Part shown: positions 35,251 to 44,338 of the stretch, in pieces | Layout of the letters: every line of letters begins with the position of its first letter | Numbering within the stretch: position 1 is the first letter of the stretch | Assembly (NCBI RefSeq): GCF_042681025.1 | Contig: NZ_JBHUER010000001.1 | Span: 491,922-555,921 of the forward strand | Length of the DNA stretch: 64,000 nucleotides | Direction of reading: 5' to 3' | DNA from: Methylopila henanensis | GTDB taxonomy: Bacteria > Pseudomonadota > Alphaproteobacteria > Rhizobiales > Methylopilaceae | The notes under the pieces: generated by a model | Told to the model about the DNA's origin: nothing | The model's database searches: none | What the model saw: the letters and a program-made list of their open reading frames with translations, nothing else | Position numbers and translations under genes: made by a program

Positions 35251-36287
35251 CCGCCCCGCAGAAGATACCCGCCACCGTCGTCACCGGTTTTCTCGGCGCC
35301 GGCAAGACCACGCTGATCCGCCACCTGCTGCAGAACGCCGGCGGCCGGAAGATCGCCCTGATCGTCAATGAGTTCGGCGACGTCGGCATCGACGGCGAGG
35401 TACTGAAGGCCTGCGGAAGCGACGCCTGCCGGGAGGAGGACATCGTCGAGCTCGCCAACGGCTGCATCTGCTGCACGGTGGCCGACGACTTCGTCCCCAC
35501 CATGGAAAAAATCCTCGCAAGGCCCGAAGCGCCCGACCACATCGTGATCGAGACCTCCGGCCTCGCGTTGCCCCAGCCGCTGGTGCGCGCCTTCCGCTGG
35601 CCGGAGATCGCGACCCGGGTCACCGTCGACGGCGTCGTCACCGTGGTCGACGGCCCCGCCGTGCGCGACGGGCGCTTCGCCCATGACGAGGAGGCGGTGG
35701 CCGCCCAGCGCGCCGCCGATCCCAATCTCGATCACGAGGACCCCATCGAAGAGCTTTTCGAGGATCAGGTGCGCGCCGCCGATCTGATCGTGCTGCACAA
35801 GGCCGATCTGCTCGCCGGCGACGACGCGGACGCCGTGAAGGCGCAGGTTCTGGAGCATGCGAGCGCAGGCGTGCGGGTGGTCTCCGCTGCGAACGGCGAG
35901 ATTTCCGCCGACGTGCTGCTGGGCATCGCCTCCGGCGTCGAGGACAAGATCGACGGCCGCCCGACCACCCACGAGATGGAGGGCGAGGTCCAGCACGACC
36001 ACGACGACTTCGTGAGCTTCATCGCCGAGACGCCGGAAGCCGCCGACGTCGCCGAAATGGAGGCGCGTGTGCGCAAAGTGCTCGACGCCCACGACGTGTT
36101 GCGGATCAAGGGATTCGTGCCGGTGGCGGCCAAGGCCGCGCGCCTCGTGGTGCAGGCGGTCGGAACCCGCGTCGACAGCTATTTCGACCGCCCGTGGAAG
36201 GACGGCGAAGCTCGCCGCGGCCGGCTAGTGGTGATCGCCGAGAAGGGCGTCGACCAAGCAGCGATCGAGGCCGCGCTGGCGGGATGA
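35247..36287 (+). CDS. cobW: CobW, metal-handling GTPase of the cobalamin pathway
   Basis: G3E-family P-loop GTPase proposed to supply cobalt to the CobNST chelatase. The 346-residue protein has Walker A GFLGAGKTT (14-22), the metal-binding GCICC motif (72-76), ETSGLALPQP, the LHKADLL nucleotide-specificity motif and a His/Asp-rich segment (EVQHDHDDF) before the C-terminal CobW_C domain. Direct position upstream of cobN in a riboswitch-headed operon separates it from zinc-related COG0523 paralogues. Confidence 0.95.
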   Translation: MTAPQKIPATVVTGFLGAGKTTLIRHLLQNAGGRKIALIVNEFGDVGIDGEVLKACGSDACREEDIVELANGCICCTVADDFVPTMEKILARPEAPDHIVIETSGLALPQPLVRAFRWPEIATRVTVDGVVTVVDGPAVRDGRFAHDEEAVAAQRAADPNLDHEDPIEELFEDQVRAADLIVLHKADLLAGDDADAVKAQVLEHASAGVRVVSAANGEISADVLLGIASGVEDKIDGRPTTHEMEGEVQHDHDDFVSFIAETPEAADVAEMEARVRKVLDAHDVLRIKGFVPVAAKAARLVVQAVGTRVDSYFDRPWKDGEARRGRLVVIAEKGVDQAAIEAALAG

Positions 36288-36312
36288 CGCCCGCTTCGGC
36301 GAAGGTGACCGA

Positions 36313-39300
36313 ATGCATCTCCTGAAGGCCCAGGGACAGCCGATCGGCGACGGAACGGAGGCGGTCGATCTCGACCTGTCGCCGGCCGACGTGGTGATCG
36401 TGTCCGCCGCCGACACGGAGATCGCAGGCCTCGCCCGCGCCCATGCGGCGCTGGGCGGAACTGGGCCGACGCTCCGTCTGGCGAGCCTTCTGAAGCTGCG
36501 CCACAACATGTCGGTCGACCTGTTTCTGGAGAAGACGATCGCCCGCTCGAAGCTCGTGGTGCTGCGGCTGCTGGGCGGCGCGGCCTACTGGCCCTATGGC
36601 GTCGACGAAACCGTGCGGGTGGCGAAGCGTCATGGCGTGAAGCTCGCGGTCATGCCCGGCTGCCACAACGCCGATCCGGAGCTGATCGCGCGCTCCACCG
36701 TGCCGCCCGCCGAGGCGGAGACGCTGTGGCGCCTGCTGTCGGAAGGCGGTCCGGACAATCTGGCCGCCGCGCTCCAGACCTGCGCCCGCTGGCTCGACGG
36801 AGCGCCTGCGGACGCCGCGCCGATCCCAACGCCCCCGGCCGGGCTCTACTATCCCGGCCTCGCCGCGCCCGATCTTGACGCCGTCCGCGCCTGCTGGCCG
36901 GAGAGCGCCGATGCGGCGCCGATCGTGTTCTATCGCGCGCAGTATCAGGCCGGAGACGTGGCGGCCATCGACGCGCTGGTTGAAGCGCTCGCCGCGCGCG
37001 GACTCGGCCCGCTGCCGATCTTCGTATCATCGTTGAAAGAAGCCGCGGCCGCCGCCTTCGTGCGCGAGACTTTCGCCGCGGCGCGGCCCGTGGTGGTGCT
37101 GAACGCCACCGCCTTCGCAGTGTCGAAGCCGGGCGCGGCCTGGGCGGGCTCGCCGCTCGATTCCGCCGACACAGCCGTGCTGCAGGTCGCGCTCGCCGGC
37201 ATGGACCGGCCGACGTGGGAGGCCTCGCCTCGGGGGCTGGGCGCGCGCGACCTCGCCATGACGGTCGCGTTGCCGGAGATCGACGGCCGCATCTTCACCC
37301 GCGCCATCGGCTTCAAGACCGCCGGCCGGTTCGATCCCGCCACCGAGACCGAGATCGTGGCCTTCGAGGCGGCGGAGGACCGCGTCGCCTTCGTGGCCGA
37401 TCTCGCCGCCAACTGGGCCGCCTTGCGGGCGACGCCGCGGGAGAAGCGCAAGGTGGCGCTGATTCTCGCCAATTACCCGACCGGAACCGCCCGCCTCGCC
37501 AACGGCGTCGGCCTGGACACGCCCGAAAGCGCCGCCGTCCTGCTCGGCGCGTTGCGGGACGCGGGTTACGCGGCCGACGGCGCGCCGGACAGCGGCGCGG
37601 CGGTGGTGGCCGAGATGACCGCGGCGCTACAGGCCTCGATCGCGCCGGACGCCGCGTCGACCTCTCCCGGCCGGGGAGAGGTGCGCGACGGAGACGTCGA
37701 GCTTCTCCCCCTCGCCGCCTACTCCCGCTTTCTCGCCGCCCTGCCCGCCGCCGCGCGTGAGAAGATCATCGCGCGCTGGGGCGCGCCCGAGGCCGATCCG
37801 AGCTTCGACGCGCAGGCGGGCGGCTTCCGGCTGGCGATGCGGGCTTACGGAAACATCATGCTCGGCGTGCAGCCGTCGCGAGGCTTCGATCTCGACCCCA
37901 AGGCCGCGCATCACGATCCCGACCTGCCGCCGCCCCACGGGCATCTGGCGTTCTACGTCTGGCTCAGGGAGACCTTCGGCGTTCAGGCGGTCGTGCATGT
38001 GGGCAAGCACGGCAACCTGGAATGGCTGCCGGGCAAGGCGCTGGCGCTGTCGGCGGCCTGCGGGCCGGAGGTGGCGCTCGGCCCCCTGCCCCATGTCTAC
38101 CCCTTCATCGTCAACGATCCCGGCGAGGGCGCCGCCGCCAAGCGCCGAGCCTCGGCCGTCATCGTCGACCACCTGACACCGCCGCTCGCCCGCGCGGAAG
38201 GGACCGCGGGTTTGCGCGAGGTGGAGACGCTGGTGGACGAGTACGCCGAGGCGCAGGGGCTGGACCCGCGCCGGGCGGCGACGCTGGGGAAGGAGATCCT
38301 CGCCCGCGCCGCGAGCCTCGGGCTCGACCGCGACTGCGGCTTCTCCATCGCCGACGATCCCGACGACGCCCTGACCAAGCTCGACGCCTTCCTGTGCGAG
38401 GTGAAGGAGCTGCAAGTCCGCAACGGGCTGCACGTGTTCGGCCGCTCGCCTGTGGGCGCGAAGCGATCGGAGCTGCTGGCGGCTCTGGTGCGGGCGCCTC
38501 GCGGCCCACGACCCGAAGACGCCTCGCTGACGCGGGCGCTGGCCGTCGATCTTGGGCTCGACGGATTCGACCCGCTCAGCGCCGACCTCGCCGCGCGCTG
38601 GGACGGCCCGCGCCCCGCCGCGTTGGTCGAGGTCTCGACCGACCCGTGGCGCACCGCCGGCGACACGCTGGAGCGGCTGGAGCTTCTGGCGCTAAGGCTG
38701 GTAGAGGCGAGCGCGGGGATCCCTCCTCACGCCGAAGGCGTGAGGAGGGTGGCGCCGCAGCAGGCGGCGTCGGGCGGGGCCGCGGGCGTAGAGCGCCGTC
38801 CCGACGCCCTCCCCACCCGGCCCGGCTTCGCCGGGCCACCCTCCCCTGTCCCAGGGGAGGGATCGCGCGCCGTCCTCCAGGAACTCGCGACCGTCGTCGC
38901 GCCCCGCGTCGACGTCTCAGGCGCGGCCGAGATCGACGGACTGCTGCGCGCGCTGGACGGCCGCTTCGTGGCGCCCGGCCCCTCCGGCGCGCCGACCCGC
39001 GCCCGGCTCGACGCGCTGCCCACGGGCCGCAACTTCTTCGCGCTCGATCCGCGCTCGGCCCCCACGGAGGCCGCGTGGCGGCTGGGCCGCGCTGCGGCCG
39101 ACACCTTGTGCCGCCGGCACTATCAGGACCACGGCGAATGGCCGAAGCGGCTGGCGCTCTCCGCCTGGGGCACCGCCAACATGCGCACCGGCGGCGACGA
39201 CATCGCTCAGGCGCTCGCGCTGCTCGGCGTCGCGCCGCAGTGGGAGGCGGGCTCATCGCGGGTCGTGGGGCTGGTCCCTTTGACGCTTGCCGAACTGAAG

Positions 39301-40179
39301 CGCCCGCGGGTGGACGTGCTGTTCCGCATCTCCGGCTTCTTCCGCGACGCCTTCCCGTTCCAGATCGACCTGATCGACGAGGCGGTGCGCCTCGTGGGCG
39401 CCTTGCCCGAGGACGAAGAGTCGAACCCCGTCGCGGCGCGGCTGAAGGCGGAGACGGACGCCGGTCGCGCCGGCCACAGCGTGTTCGGCGCACGGCCCGG
39501 CGCCTATGGTACCGGGCTTGCGCCGTTGCTGGATCAGGGCGCGTGGGAGACCCGCGAAGATCTCGGCCGCGCCTATCTCGCCGCAAGCGGCTTCGCCTAT
39601 GCGCAAGGCGTGGAGGGCGCGCCGGACCGCGCCGCGCTGGAGGCCATGGCCCGCGACGTGGACGGCGTGGTGCAGAGCCAGGACGCGCGCGAATTCGACC
39701 TGCTCGATTCGGACGACGTGCACGAGTTCGCCGGCGGCCTTTCGGCCGCGATCGAAGCGCTCAGGGGTTCGGCCCCCGCGCTTTATCACCTCGACAGCTC
39801 GCGCATGGCGACGCCGGTCGTCCGCACCCTGAAGGACGAGATCGCGCTGGTGATGCGCGCCCGCGCGACGAACCCCAAATGGATCGCCGCCATGCGCGAG
39901 CACGGCCACAAGGGCGCGGCCGAGATGCTGGCGACGGTGACCAATCTTTCGGGCTTCGCCGCCACCACCGATACGGTCGGCAGCCACCAATTCGACGCGC
40001 TCTACGACGCTTATGTCGCCGACGAGGCCACCAGAGGCTTCATCGCGGAGGCGAACCCGGCCGCGCTCGCCGCCATGGCGCGCGCCTTCCTCGACGCCGA
40101 GCGCCGGGGCTTCTGGCGCCCCACGCGCAACAGCGCTCACAACCACCTTCTGAGCCTGACGACGGAGCCGATCCCATGA
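36313..40179 (+). CDS. cobN: Cobaltochelatase subunit CobN
   Basis: Large subunit of the ATP-dependent CobNST chelatase that inserts cobalt into hydrogenobyrinic acid a,c-diamide. The 1,288-residue protein has the BchH/CobN-like order of domains, with LRLLGGAAYWPYG, VHVGKHGNLEWLPGKALALS, FRISGFFRDAFPFQIDLIDEAV and SNKR-like C-terminal blocks. Two stretches look inserted: about residues 450-457, and about 804-851 (rich in Pro, Gly and Arg), the latter encoded by hairpin-forming repeat-like DNA. The frame stays open through both. An AAGG is seven bases before the ATG; the stop overlaps the cobO start. CobS and CobT are not in the window. Confidence 0.96.
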   Translation: MHLLKAQGQPIGDGTEAVDLDLSPADVVIVSAADTEIAGLARAHAALGGTGPTLRLASLLKLRHNMSVDLFLEKTIARSKLVVLRLLGGAAYWPYGVDETVRVAKRHGVKLAVMPGCHNADPELIARSTVPPAEAETLWRLLSEGGPDNLAAALQTCARWLDGAPADAAPIPTPPAGLYYPGLAAPDLDAVRACWPESADAAPIVFYRAQYQAGDVAAIDALVEALAARGLGPLPIFVSSLKEAAAAAFVRETFAAARPVVVLNATAFAVSKPGAAWAGSPLDSADTAVLQVALAGMDRPTWEASPRGLGARDLAMTVALPEIDGRIFTRAIGFKTAGRFDPATETEIVAFEAAEDRVAFVADLAANWAALRATPREKRKVALILANYPTGTARLANGVGLDTPESAAVLLGALRDAGYAADGAPDSGAAVVAEMTAALQASIAPDAASTSPGRGEVRDGDVELLPLAAYSRFLAALPAAAREKIIARWGAPEADPSFDAQAGGFRLAMRAYGNIMLGVQPSRGFDLDPKAAHHDPDLPPPHGHLAFYVWLRETFGVQAVVHVGKHGNLEWLPGKALALSAACGPEVALGPLPHVYPFIVNDPGEGAAAKRRASAVIVDHLTPPLARAEGTAGLREVETLVDEYAEAQGLDPRRAATLGKEILARAASLGLDRDCGFSIADDPDDALTKLDAFLCEVKELQVRNGLHVFGRSPVGAKRSELLAALVRAPRGPRPEDASLTRALAVDLGLDGFDPLSADLAARWDGPRPAALVEVSTDPWRTAGDTLERLELLALRLVEASAGIPPHAEGVRRVAPQQAASGGAAGVERRPDALPTRPGFAGPPSPVPGEGSRAVLQELATVVAPRVDVSGAAEIDGLLRALDGRFVAPGPSGAPTRARLDALPTGRNFFALDPRSAPTEAAWRLGRAAADTLCRRHYQDHGEWPKRLALSAWGTANMRTGGDDIAQALALLGVAPQWEAGSSRVVGLVPLTLAELKRPRVDVLFRISGFFRDAFPFQIDLIDEAVRLVGALPEDEESNPVAARLKAETDAGRAGHSVFGARPGAYGTGLAPLLDQGAWETREDLGRAYLAASGFAYAQGVEGAPDRAALEAMARDVDGVVQSQDAREFDLLDSDDVHEFAGGLSAAIEALRGSAPALYHLDSSRMATPVVRTLKDEIALVMRARATNPKWIAAMREHGHKGAAEMLATVTNLSGFAATTDTVGSHQFDALYDAYVADEATRGFIAEANPAALAAMARAFLDAERRGFWRPTRNSAHNHLLSLTTEPIP
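37661..37681. repeat. Small palindrome within cobN
   Basis: CCTCTCCC and GGGGAGAGG form an inverted repeat around a GGCC centre, read in frame as TSPGRGEV. It resembles one arm of the C/T-rich repeat elements common between genes in GC-rich Rhizobiales and lies where CobN homologues have a variable linker. Confidence 0.5.
38719..38863. repeat. Hairpin-rich repeat-like element inserted in frame in cobN
   Basis: Three perfect hairpins occur within 145 bases. A 13-base-pair stem spans 38721-38733 and 38737-38749 with a GAA loop; GGCCCGGC/GCCGGGCC spans 38819-38837 with a TTC loop; and CCCTCCCCTG/CAGGGGAGGG spans 38839-38861. The C/T-rich and G/A-rich arms look like dispersed intergenic repeats. 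The translated stretch is Pro/Gly/Arg-rich and unlike the flanking CobN sequence, so an element has probably been inserted and tolerated in a linker. Confidence 0.65.
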
Positions 40180-40778
40180 CCGAAGACGCCGCCCGCCATG
40201 CGGAGAAGATGAAGAAGCGCAAGGAGCATCAGGACAAGATCGTCTCCGAGCGTCAGGTGGAGAAGGGCCTGTTGATCGTCCACACCGGCAAGGGCAAGGG
40301 CAAATCCACCGCCGCCTTCGGCATGGCCATGCGCGCCATCGCCCACGGGCAGAAGGTGGGCGTGGTGCAGTTCATCAAGGGCCCGTGGGAAAGCGGCGAG
40401 CGCGACCTGCTGCGCAAGTTCCCCGATCAGGTGGAGGTCCACGCCATGGGCGAGGGCTTCACCTGGGAGACGCAGGATCGGGAGCGCGACATCCGCGCCG
40501 CCCGCGAGGCCTGGGACATGTCGAAGCGCTTCATCGCCGATCCCGAGGTCAAGCTAGTGATCCTCGACGAGCTCAACATCGTGCTGCGCTACGACTATCT
40601 CGACCTCGCCGAGGTGCTGTCGGCCATCGCCGCCCGGCCGGAGGGGACCCACGTCGTCGTCACCGGCCGCAACGCCAAGGACGAGCTGATCGAACAGGCT
40701 GACCTCGTCACCGAAATGACCCAGGTGAAGCACCCGTTCCGCGACGGCGTGAAGGCGCAGGCGGGCATCGAGTTCTGA
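40176..40778 (+). CDS. cobO: Cob(I)yrinic acid a,c-diamide adenosyltransferase
   Basis: Transfers the 5'-deoxyadenosyl group from ATP to the reduced corrinoid cobalt. The 200-residue CobO/BtuR-type protein has a basic N-terminus, the P-loop HTGKGKGKSTAAFG (37-49), VVQFIKGPWESGE, the ILDELNIVLRYDYL block and VTGRNAKDELIEQADLVTEM. The ATG overlaps the cobN stop (ATGA); the frame is open far upstream, antisense-like to cobN, but the family sequence starts here. cobQ follows 16 bases downstream. Confidence 0.96.
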   Translation: MTEDAARHAEKMKKRKEHQDKIVSERQVEKGLLIVHTGKGKGKSTAAFGMAMRAIAHGQKVGVVQFIKGPWESGERDLLRKFPDQVEVHAMGEGFTWETQDRERDIRAAREAWDMSKRFIADPEVKLVILDELNIVLRYDYLDLAEVLSAIAARPEGTHVVVTGRNAKDELIEQADLVTEMTQVKHPFRDGVKAQAGIEF

Positions 40779-40794
40779 GCCGCGGACGATACCC

Positions 40795-42264
40795 ATGCCG
40801 CCCGTTCCCGCGCTCATGTTCCAAGGCACCGGCTCCAACGTCGGCAAGTCGCTGATCGTGGCGGGGCTTTGCCGGCTGTTCGCGCGGCGGGGGCTGAAGG
40901 TCGCGCCTTTCAAGCCGCAGAACATGTCGAACAACGCCGCCGTCACCGCCGACGGCGGCGAGATCGGCCGGGCGCAGGCGTTACAGGCCCGCGCCTGCGG
41001 GCTGGAACCCTCCGTCCACATGAACCCAGTGCTGCTGAAGCCGGAGAGCGAAACCGGCTCGCAAGTGGTGGTGCAGGGCAAGCGGCTCGGCTCCTATCGC
41101 GGCCAAGCCTACTGGAAGCTGAAGCCCGAGCTGATGCCGGCGGTGCTGGACAGTTTCGCGCGCGTGTCGGCGGGGGCCGACCTGGTGCTGGTGGAAGGCG
41201 CCGGCAGCGCGGCGGAGGCGAACCTGCGCGCCGGCGACATCGCCAATATGGGTTTTGCGAACGCCGCGCGGGTTCCCGTGGCGCTGATCGGCGACATCGA
41301 CCGCGGCGGCGTGATCGCGACCTTGGTGGGGACGAAAACGCTGTTGTCGGACGATGACAACCGCCTGATCAAGGCCTTTGTGATCAATCGCTTCCGTGGC
41401 GATCCTCGCCTGTTCGATGAAGGCCTGCGCATCATCTCCGACCGCACAGGCTGGCCTTCGCTTGGCGTCGCGCCATGGTTCGCGGACGCGGCCAAGCTGC
41501 CGGCGGAGGATTCCGAAGACCTCGCCTCCCGCGCCGGCCAACGCGACGGCGTGGTGCGGATCGCCGTTCCCGTGCTGCCGCGCATCGCCAATTTCGACGA
41601 TCTCGATCCGCTCCGGCTCGAGCCTTCGGTCTCGCTCACGCTGCTTCAGCATGGCGCGCCGCTGCCGCCGGAGACCGATCTGGTGCTGATCCCCGGCTCC
41701 AAGGCCACCATTGCGGACCTCGCCGCCTTGCGCGACTTCGGGTGGGACGCGGACATCCGCGCCCATGCGCGTCGCGGCGGGCGGGTGCTGGGCCTGTGCG
41801 GCGGATACCAGATGCTCGGCCGCGTCATCTCGGATCCGGACGGCGTTGAAGGCCCGCCCGCGCAGGCTGAGGGCCTTGGCCTGCTCGACGTGGAGACCGT
41901 GCTGGGCGCGCAGAAGCGCCTCGCCCGGGTGTCGGGAGCGCACCGCGCAAGCGGCGAGCCGGTGGAGGCCTACGAGATCCACATGGGCCGCACGGACGGG
42001 CCGGACACGGCCCGCGCGCCGTTCGTGGTGGAGGGTCGGCCGGAAGGCGCCGCGTCGCCGGACGGCCGCGTCGTCGGCGCCTATCTCCACGGAGTGTTCG
42101 CGGCGGATGGCTTCCGCCGCGCATTCCTTGGCGGTTTCGGCGCGGCCGACGCCGGCTTCCGCTACGAGGCGACGGTGGACGCCACGCTCGACGCCCTCGC
42201 CGACCATCTAGCGGCGCATCTCGACGTGGAGCGCATGCTGGCGATCGCCCGCGCGGGCGTCTGA
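40795..42264 (+). CDS. cobQ: Cobyric acid synthase (glutamine-hydrolysing)
   Basis: Amidates positions b, d, e and g of adenosylcobyrinic acid a,c-diamide using glutamine. The 489-residue protein has an N-terminal dethiobiotin-synthetase-like ATPase domain with GTGSNVGKS, the FKPQNMSNNAAVT and ARACGLEPSVHMNPVLLKP blocks, and a C-terminal class I glutamine amidotransferase domain with the nucleophile Cys335 in LCGGYQMLG and a His in GAYLHGVF. It is the last gene of the riboswitch-headed operon and converges with cobD 11 bases away. Confidence 0.97.
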   Translation: MPPVPALMFQGTGSNVGKSLIVAGLCRLFARRGLKVAPFKPQNMSNNAAVTADGGEIGRAQALQARACGLEPSVHMNPVLLKPESETGSQVVVQGKRLGSYRGQAYWKLKPELMPAVLDSFARVSAGADLVLVEGAGSAAEANLRAGDIANMGFANAARVPVALIGDIDRGGVIATLVGTKTLLSDDDNRLIKAFVINRFRGDPRLFDEGLRIISDRTGWPSLGVAPWFADAAKLPAEDSEDLASRAGQRDGVVRIAVPVLPRIANFDDLDPLRLEPSVSLTLLQHGAPLPPETDLVLIPGSKATIADLAALRDFGWDADIRAHARRGGRVLGLCGGYQMLGRVISDPDGVEGPPAQAEGLGLLDVETVLGAQKRLARVSGAHRASGEPVEAYEIHMGRTDGPDTARAPFVVEGRPEGAASPDGRVVGAYLHGVFAADGFRRAFLGGFGAADAGFRYEATVDATLDALADHLAAHLDVERMLAIARAGV

Positions 42265-42275
42265 CGCGCCGGCCT

Positions 42276-43247
42276 TCAGGAGGCGAACAGCATCCATACA
42301 GCGGCGACTGCGACCGCGCCCAGCAGGCAGGCGGCGCGGAACAGACTGAGCGCGCGGGAGATGTCCTCCATCCGCGCCGCCCCCCCGCCCGCGTTCATGT
42401 AGGGGTCGTCCACCGTCACGCCCGAATAGACCCGGGGCCCGGCGAGCGCGAGGCCGAGCGCCCCGCCCATGGCGGCTTCCGGCCAGCCGGCGTTGGGCGA
42501 GGCGTGACGCGGCGCGTCCCGCAGCATGGCCCGCCAGGCGTCCAGCCACGGACGCCCCGTGAGCAGGGAGGCCGCGACGATCAGCGCGCCCGAAAGCCGC
42601 GCGGGCGCGAGATTCACCCAGTCGTCGAACCGGGCGGAGGCCCAGCCGAAGGCCCGGTGCCGCTCGGACTTGTGCCCGATCATGCTGTCGGCGGTGTTGA
42701 TGGCCTTGTAGGCGATCAGGCCGGGCAGACCGAGCGCCACGCCCCAGACCACGGGGGCCACCACGCCGTCGGCGAAGTTTTCGGCGCAGGATTCGATCGC
42801 CGCGCGGGCGACGCCGGCTTCGTCGAGCCGCTTGGGGTCGCGCCCCACGATCAGGGACACCGCCGCCCGCGCCGCGTCCAGCCCCCCTGCGCGCCACGCC
42901 GTCAGAACGGCGGCCACATGCTGGTGCAGGCTCTTCTGGGCGAGAAACACGCTGGCGATCGCGCCCTCGATCAGCATGCCGTAAGGCAACCCGCGCAGCG
43001 TCCAGACGAAGGCCAGTCCCACGGCGAAGGCGGCGACGACGAGGACCGCCAGCGTCCAGACGCCGCGTCGTCGACGCACCCTTTCGTCAAGCTCAAGACG
43101 GTTGAAGCGCGCGTCTGCCCAGCCGATGGCCCGGCCGATGAGCGCGACGGGGTGTGCGAAGCGCCGCCATACGGCGTCGGGATCGCCGATGACAGCGTCG
43201 ATCGCGAGCGCGATCAGGATCACGCCGGCGTTGTGCGCCAGATCCAA
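42276..43247 (-). CDS. cobD: Adenosylcobinamide-phosphate synthase (CbiB/CobD)
   Basis: Inner-membrane enzyme that attaches the aminopropanol phosphate arm to adenosylcobyric acid. The 323-residue protein has several membrane helices, beginning with NAGVILIALAIDAVIGDPDAVWRRFAHPVALIG, the family's GDP...HPV signature, followed by ESCAENFADGVVAPVVWG and INTADSMIGHKSERHRAFGWASAR. It lies three bases after cobC on the same strand; CobC makes its aminopropanol phosphate substrate. Confidence 0.95.
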   Translation of the reverse strand: MDLAHNAGVILIALAIDAVIGDPDAVWRRFAHPVALIGRAIGWADARFNRLELDERVRRRRGVWTLAVLVVAAFAVGLAFVWTLRGLPYGMLIEGAIASVFLAQKSLHQHVAAVLTAWRAGGLDAARAAVSLIVGRDPKRLDEAGVARAAIESCAENFADGVVAPVVWGVALGLPGLIAYKAINTADSMIGHKSERHRAFGWASARFDDWVNLAPARLSGALIVAASLLTGRPWLDAWRAMLRDAPRHASPNAGWPEAAMGGALGLALAGPRVYSGVTVDDPYMNAGGGAARMEDISRALSLFRAACLLGAVAVAAVWMLFAS

Positions 43248-43250
43248 GGC

Positions 43251-44237
43251 TCAGACCGCCTCGCGCAGGGCCGCCGTCAGCCGAGCGAACGCCTCCTCGC
43301 CGCCGGGAAGACCGACGCGGATCTGGTCGGCGTGCTCCTCGAAGGCGCGCGTCCACACGCCCTGCCGGGCGAGCGCTGCGTGGATCTCGGATGCGCGGTC
43401 ATGGCGCGCGGTGCGGAACAGGTCGGTGCCGCCGATGATCGCGAAACCCGCATCGGTCAGCGCCTCGTCCAGCTTGAGCGCCTCGACCGAGAGCCTCAGC
43501 CGCATGCTCGATATCCACGCCATATCGGCGAGCGCCGCGCGCCCGGCCTCGATCGCAGGCCCGGACACCGGCCACGGCCCGAGCTCGGCGGCGATCTCGC
43601 TGATCATCTCCTCGTCTCCCGCCGCGAATCCGAGCCGTATGCCGGGCAGACCGAAAAACTTGCCGAAGGAGCGCAGCACGACGACGCCGCTTCCGTTCAG
43701 GCGCCCGCCATAGGCGATGTCCGGCGCCACGTCGGCGAAGGCCTCGTCGATGACCAGCAAGCCTTCTCGCGGCGCGAGTTCCGAGGCCAGCCGCGCCAGC
43801 CCCTTCGGCGACGACAGCCGGCCGGTGGGGTTGTTGGGATTGACCACCACCACGACGTCCGCCTCGCCAACGTCGCGCGCCGCCCGCACCTCGCGCACCT
43901 CGTGTCCGGCGCGGGCCCAGACGTAGGCGTGCTCGGCGTAGGTAGGCCCGATCACCGCGACCTTCTTGCGGTACCGCAGATAGGGCAGCAGCTGGATCAT
44001 CGACTGGGAGCCCGGTCCAGCCACGACCGGCACGTCCTGCGCCCAGCCATAGGCCTGGCGCGCCGTGACGAGCAGCTCCTCGACGTCCGCCTTCTGGGGC
44101 AGCCGGGTCAGGCTCGTTTCCGAAAACGCGGCAAGCGGATAGGGGTAAGGATTGACGCCTGTCGAAAGGTCGAGCCAACCCTTCGCCGGGCGGCCATATT
44201 CCGCCTCGGCGTTCGCCAGGTCCCCACCATGCCGCAT
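43251..44237 (-). CDS. cobC: L-threonine-O-3-phosphate decarboxylase
   Basis: PLP enzyme related to class I/II aminotransferases that produces (R)-1-aminopropan-2-ol phosphate for the lower-ligand arm. The 328-residue protein starts MRHGGDLANAEAEYG and shows LDLSTGVNPYPYP, the PNNPTGR motif, LVIDEAFADV and the Schiff-base Lys in LRSFGKFFGLPGIRLGF. The pairing with cobD on the minus strand, tight enough for coupling, supports this over histidinol-phosphate aminotransferase. A 101-base divergent space separates it from the DUF1636 gene, with no second riboswitch. Confidence 0.93.
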   Translation of the reverse strand: MRHGGDLANAEAEYGRPAKGWLDLSTGVNPYPYPLAAFSETSLTRLPQKADVEELLVTARQAYGWAQDVPVVAGPGSQSMIQLLPYLRYRKKVAVIGPTYAEHAYVWARAGHEVREVRAARDVGEADVVVVVNPNNPTGRLSSPKGLARLASELAPREGLLVIDEAFADVAPDIAYGGRLNGSGVVVLRSFGKFFGLPGIRLGFAAGDEEMISEIAAELGPWPVSGPAIEAGRAALADMAWISSMRLRLSVEALKLDEALTDAGFAIIGGTDLFRTARHDRASEIHAALARQGVWTRAFEEHADQIRVGLPGGEEAFARLTAALREAV

Positions 44238-44338
44238 GCGCCGTTTCTCCGTTTCTCTGCCCAGACGTTGGGCAATTTTGCATACGCGTCAACGCGACCG
44301 ATAGGCCTGCTGCGGCGCACATTTTATCAAGAACAGTG

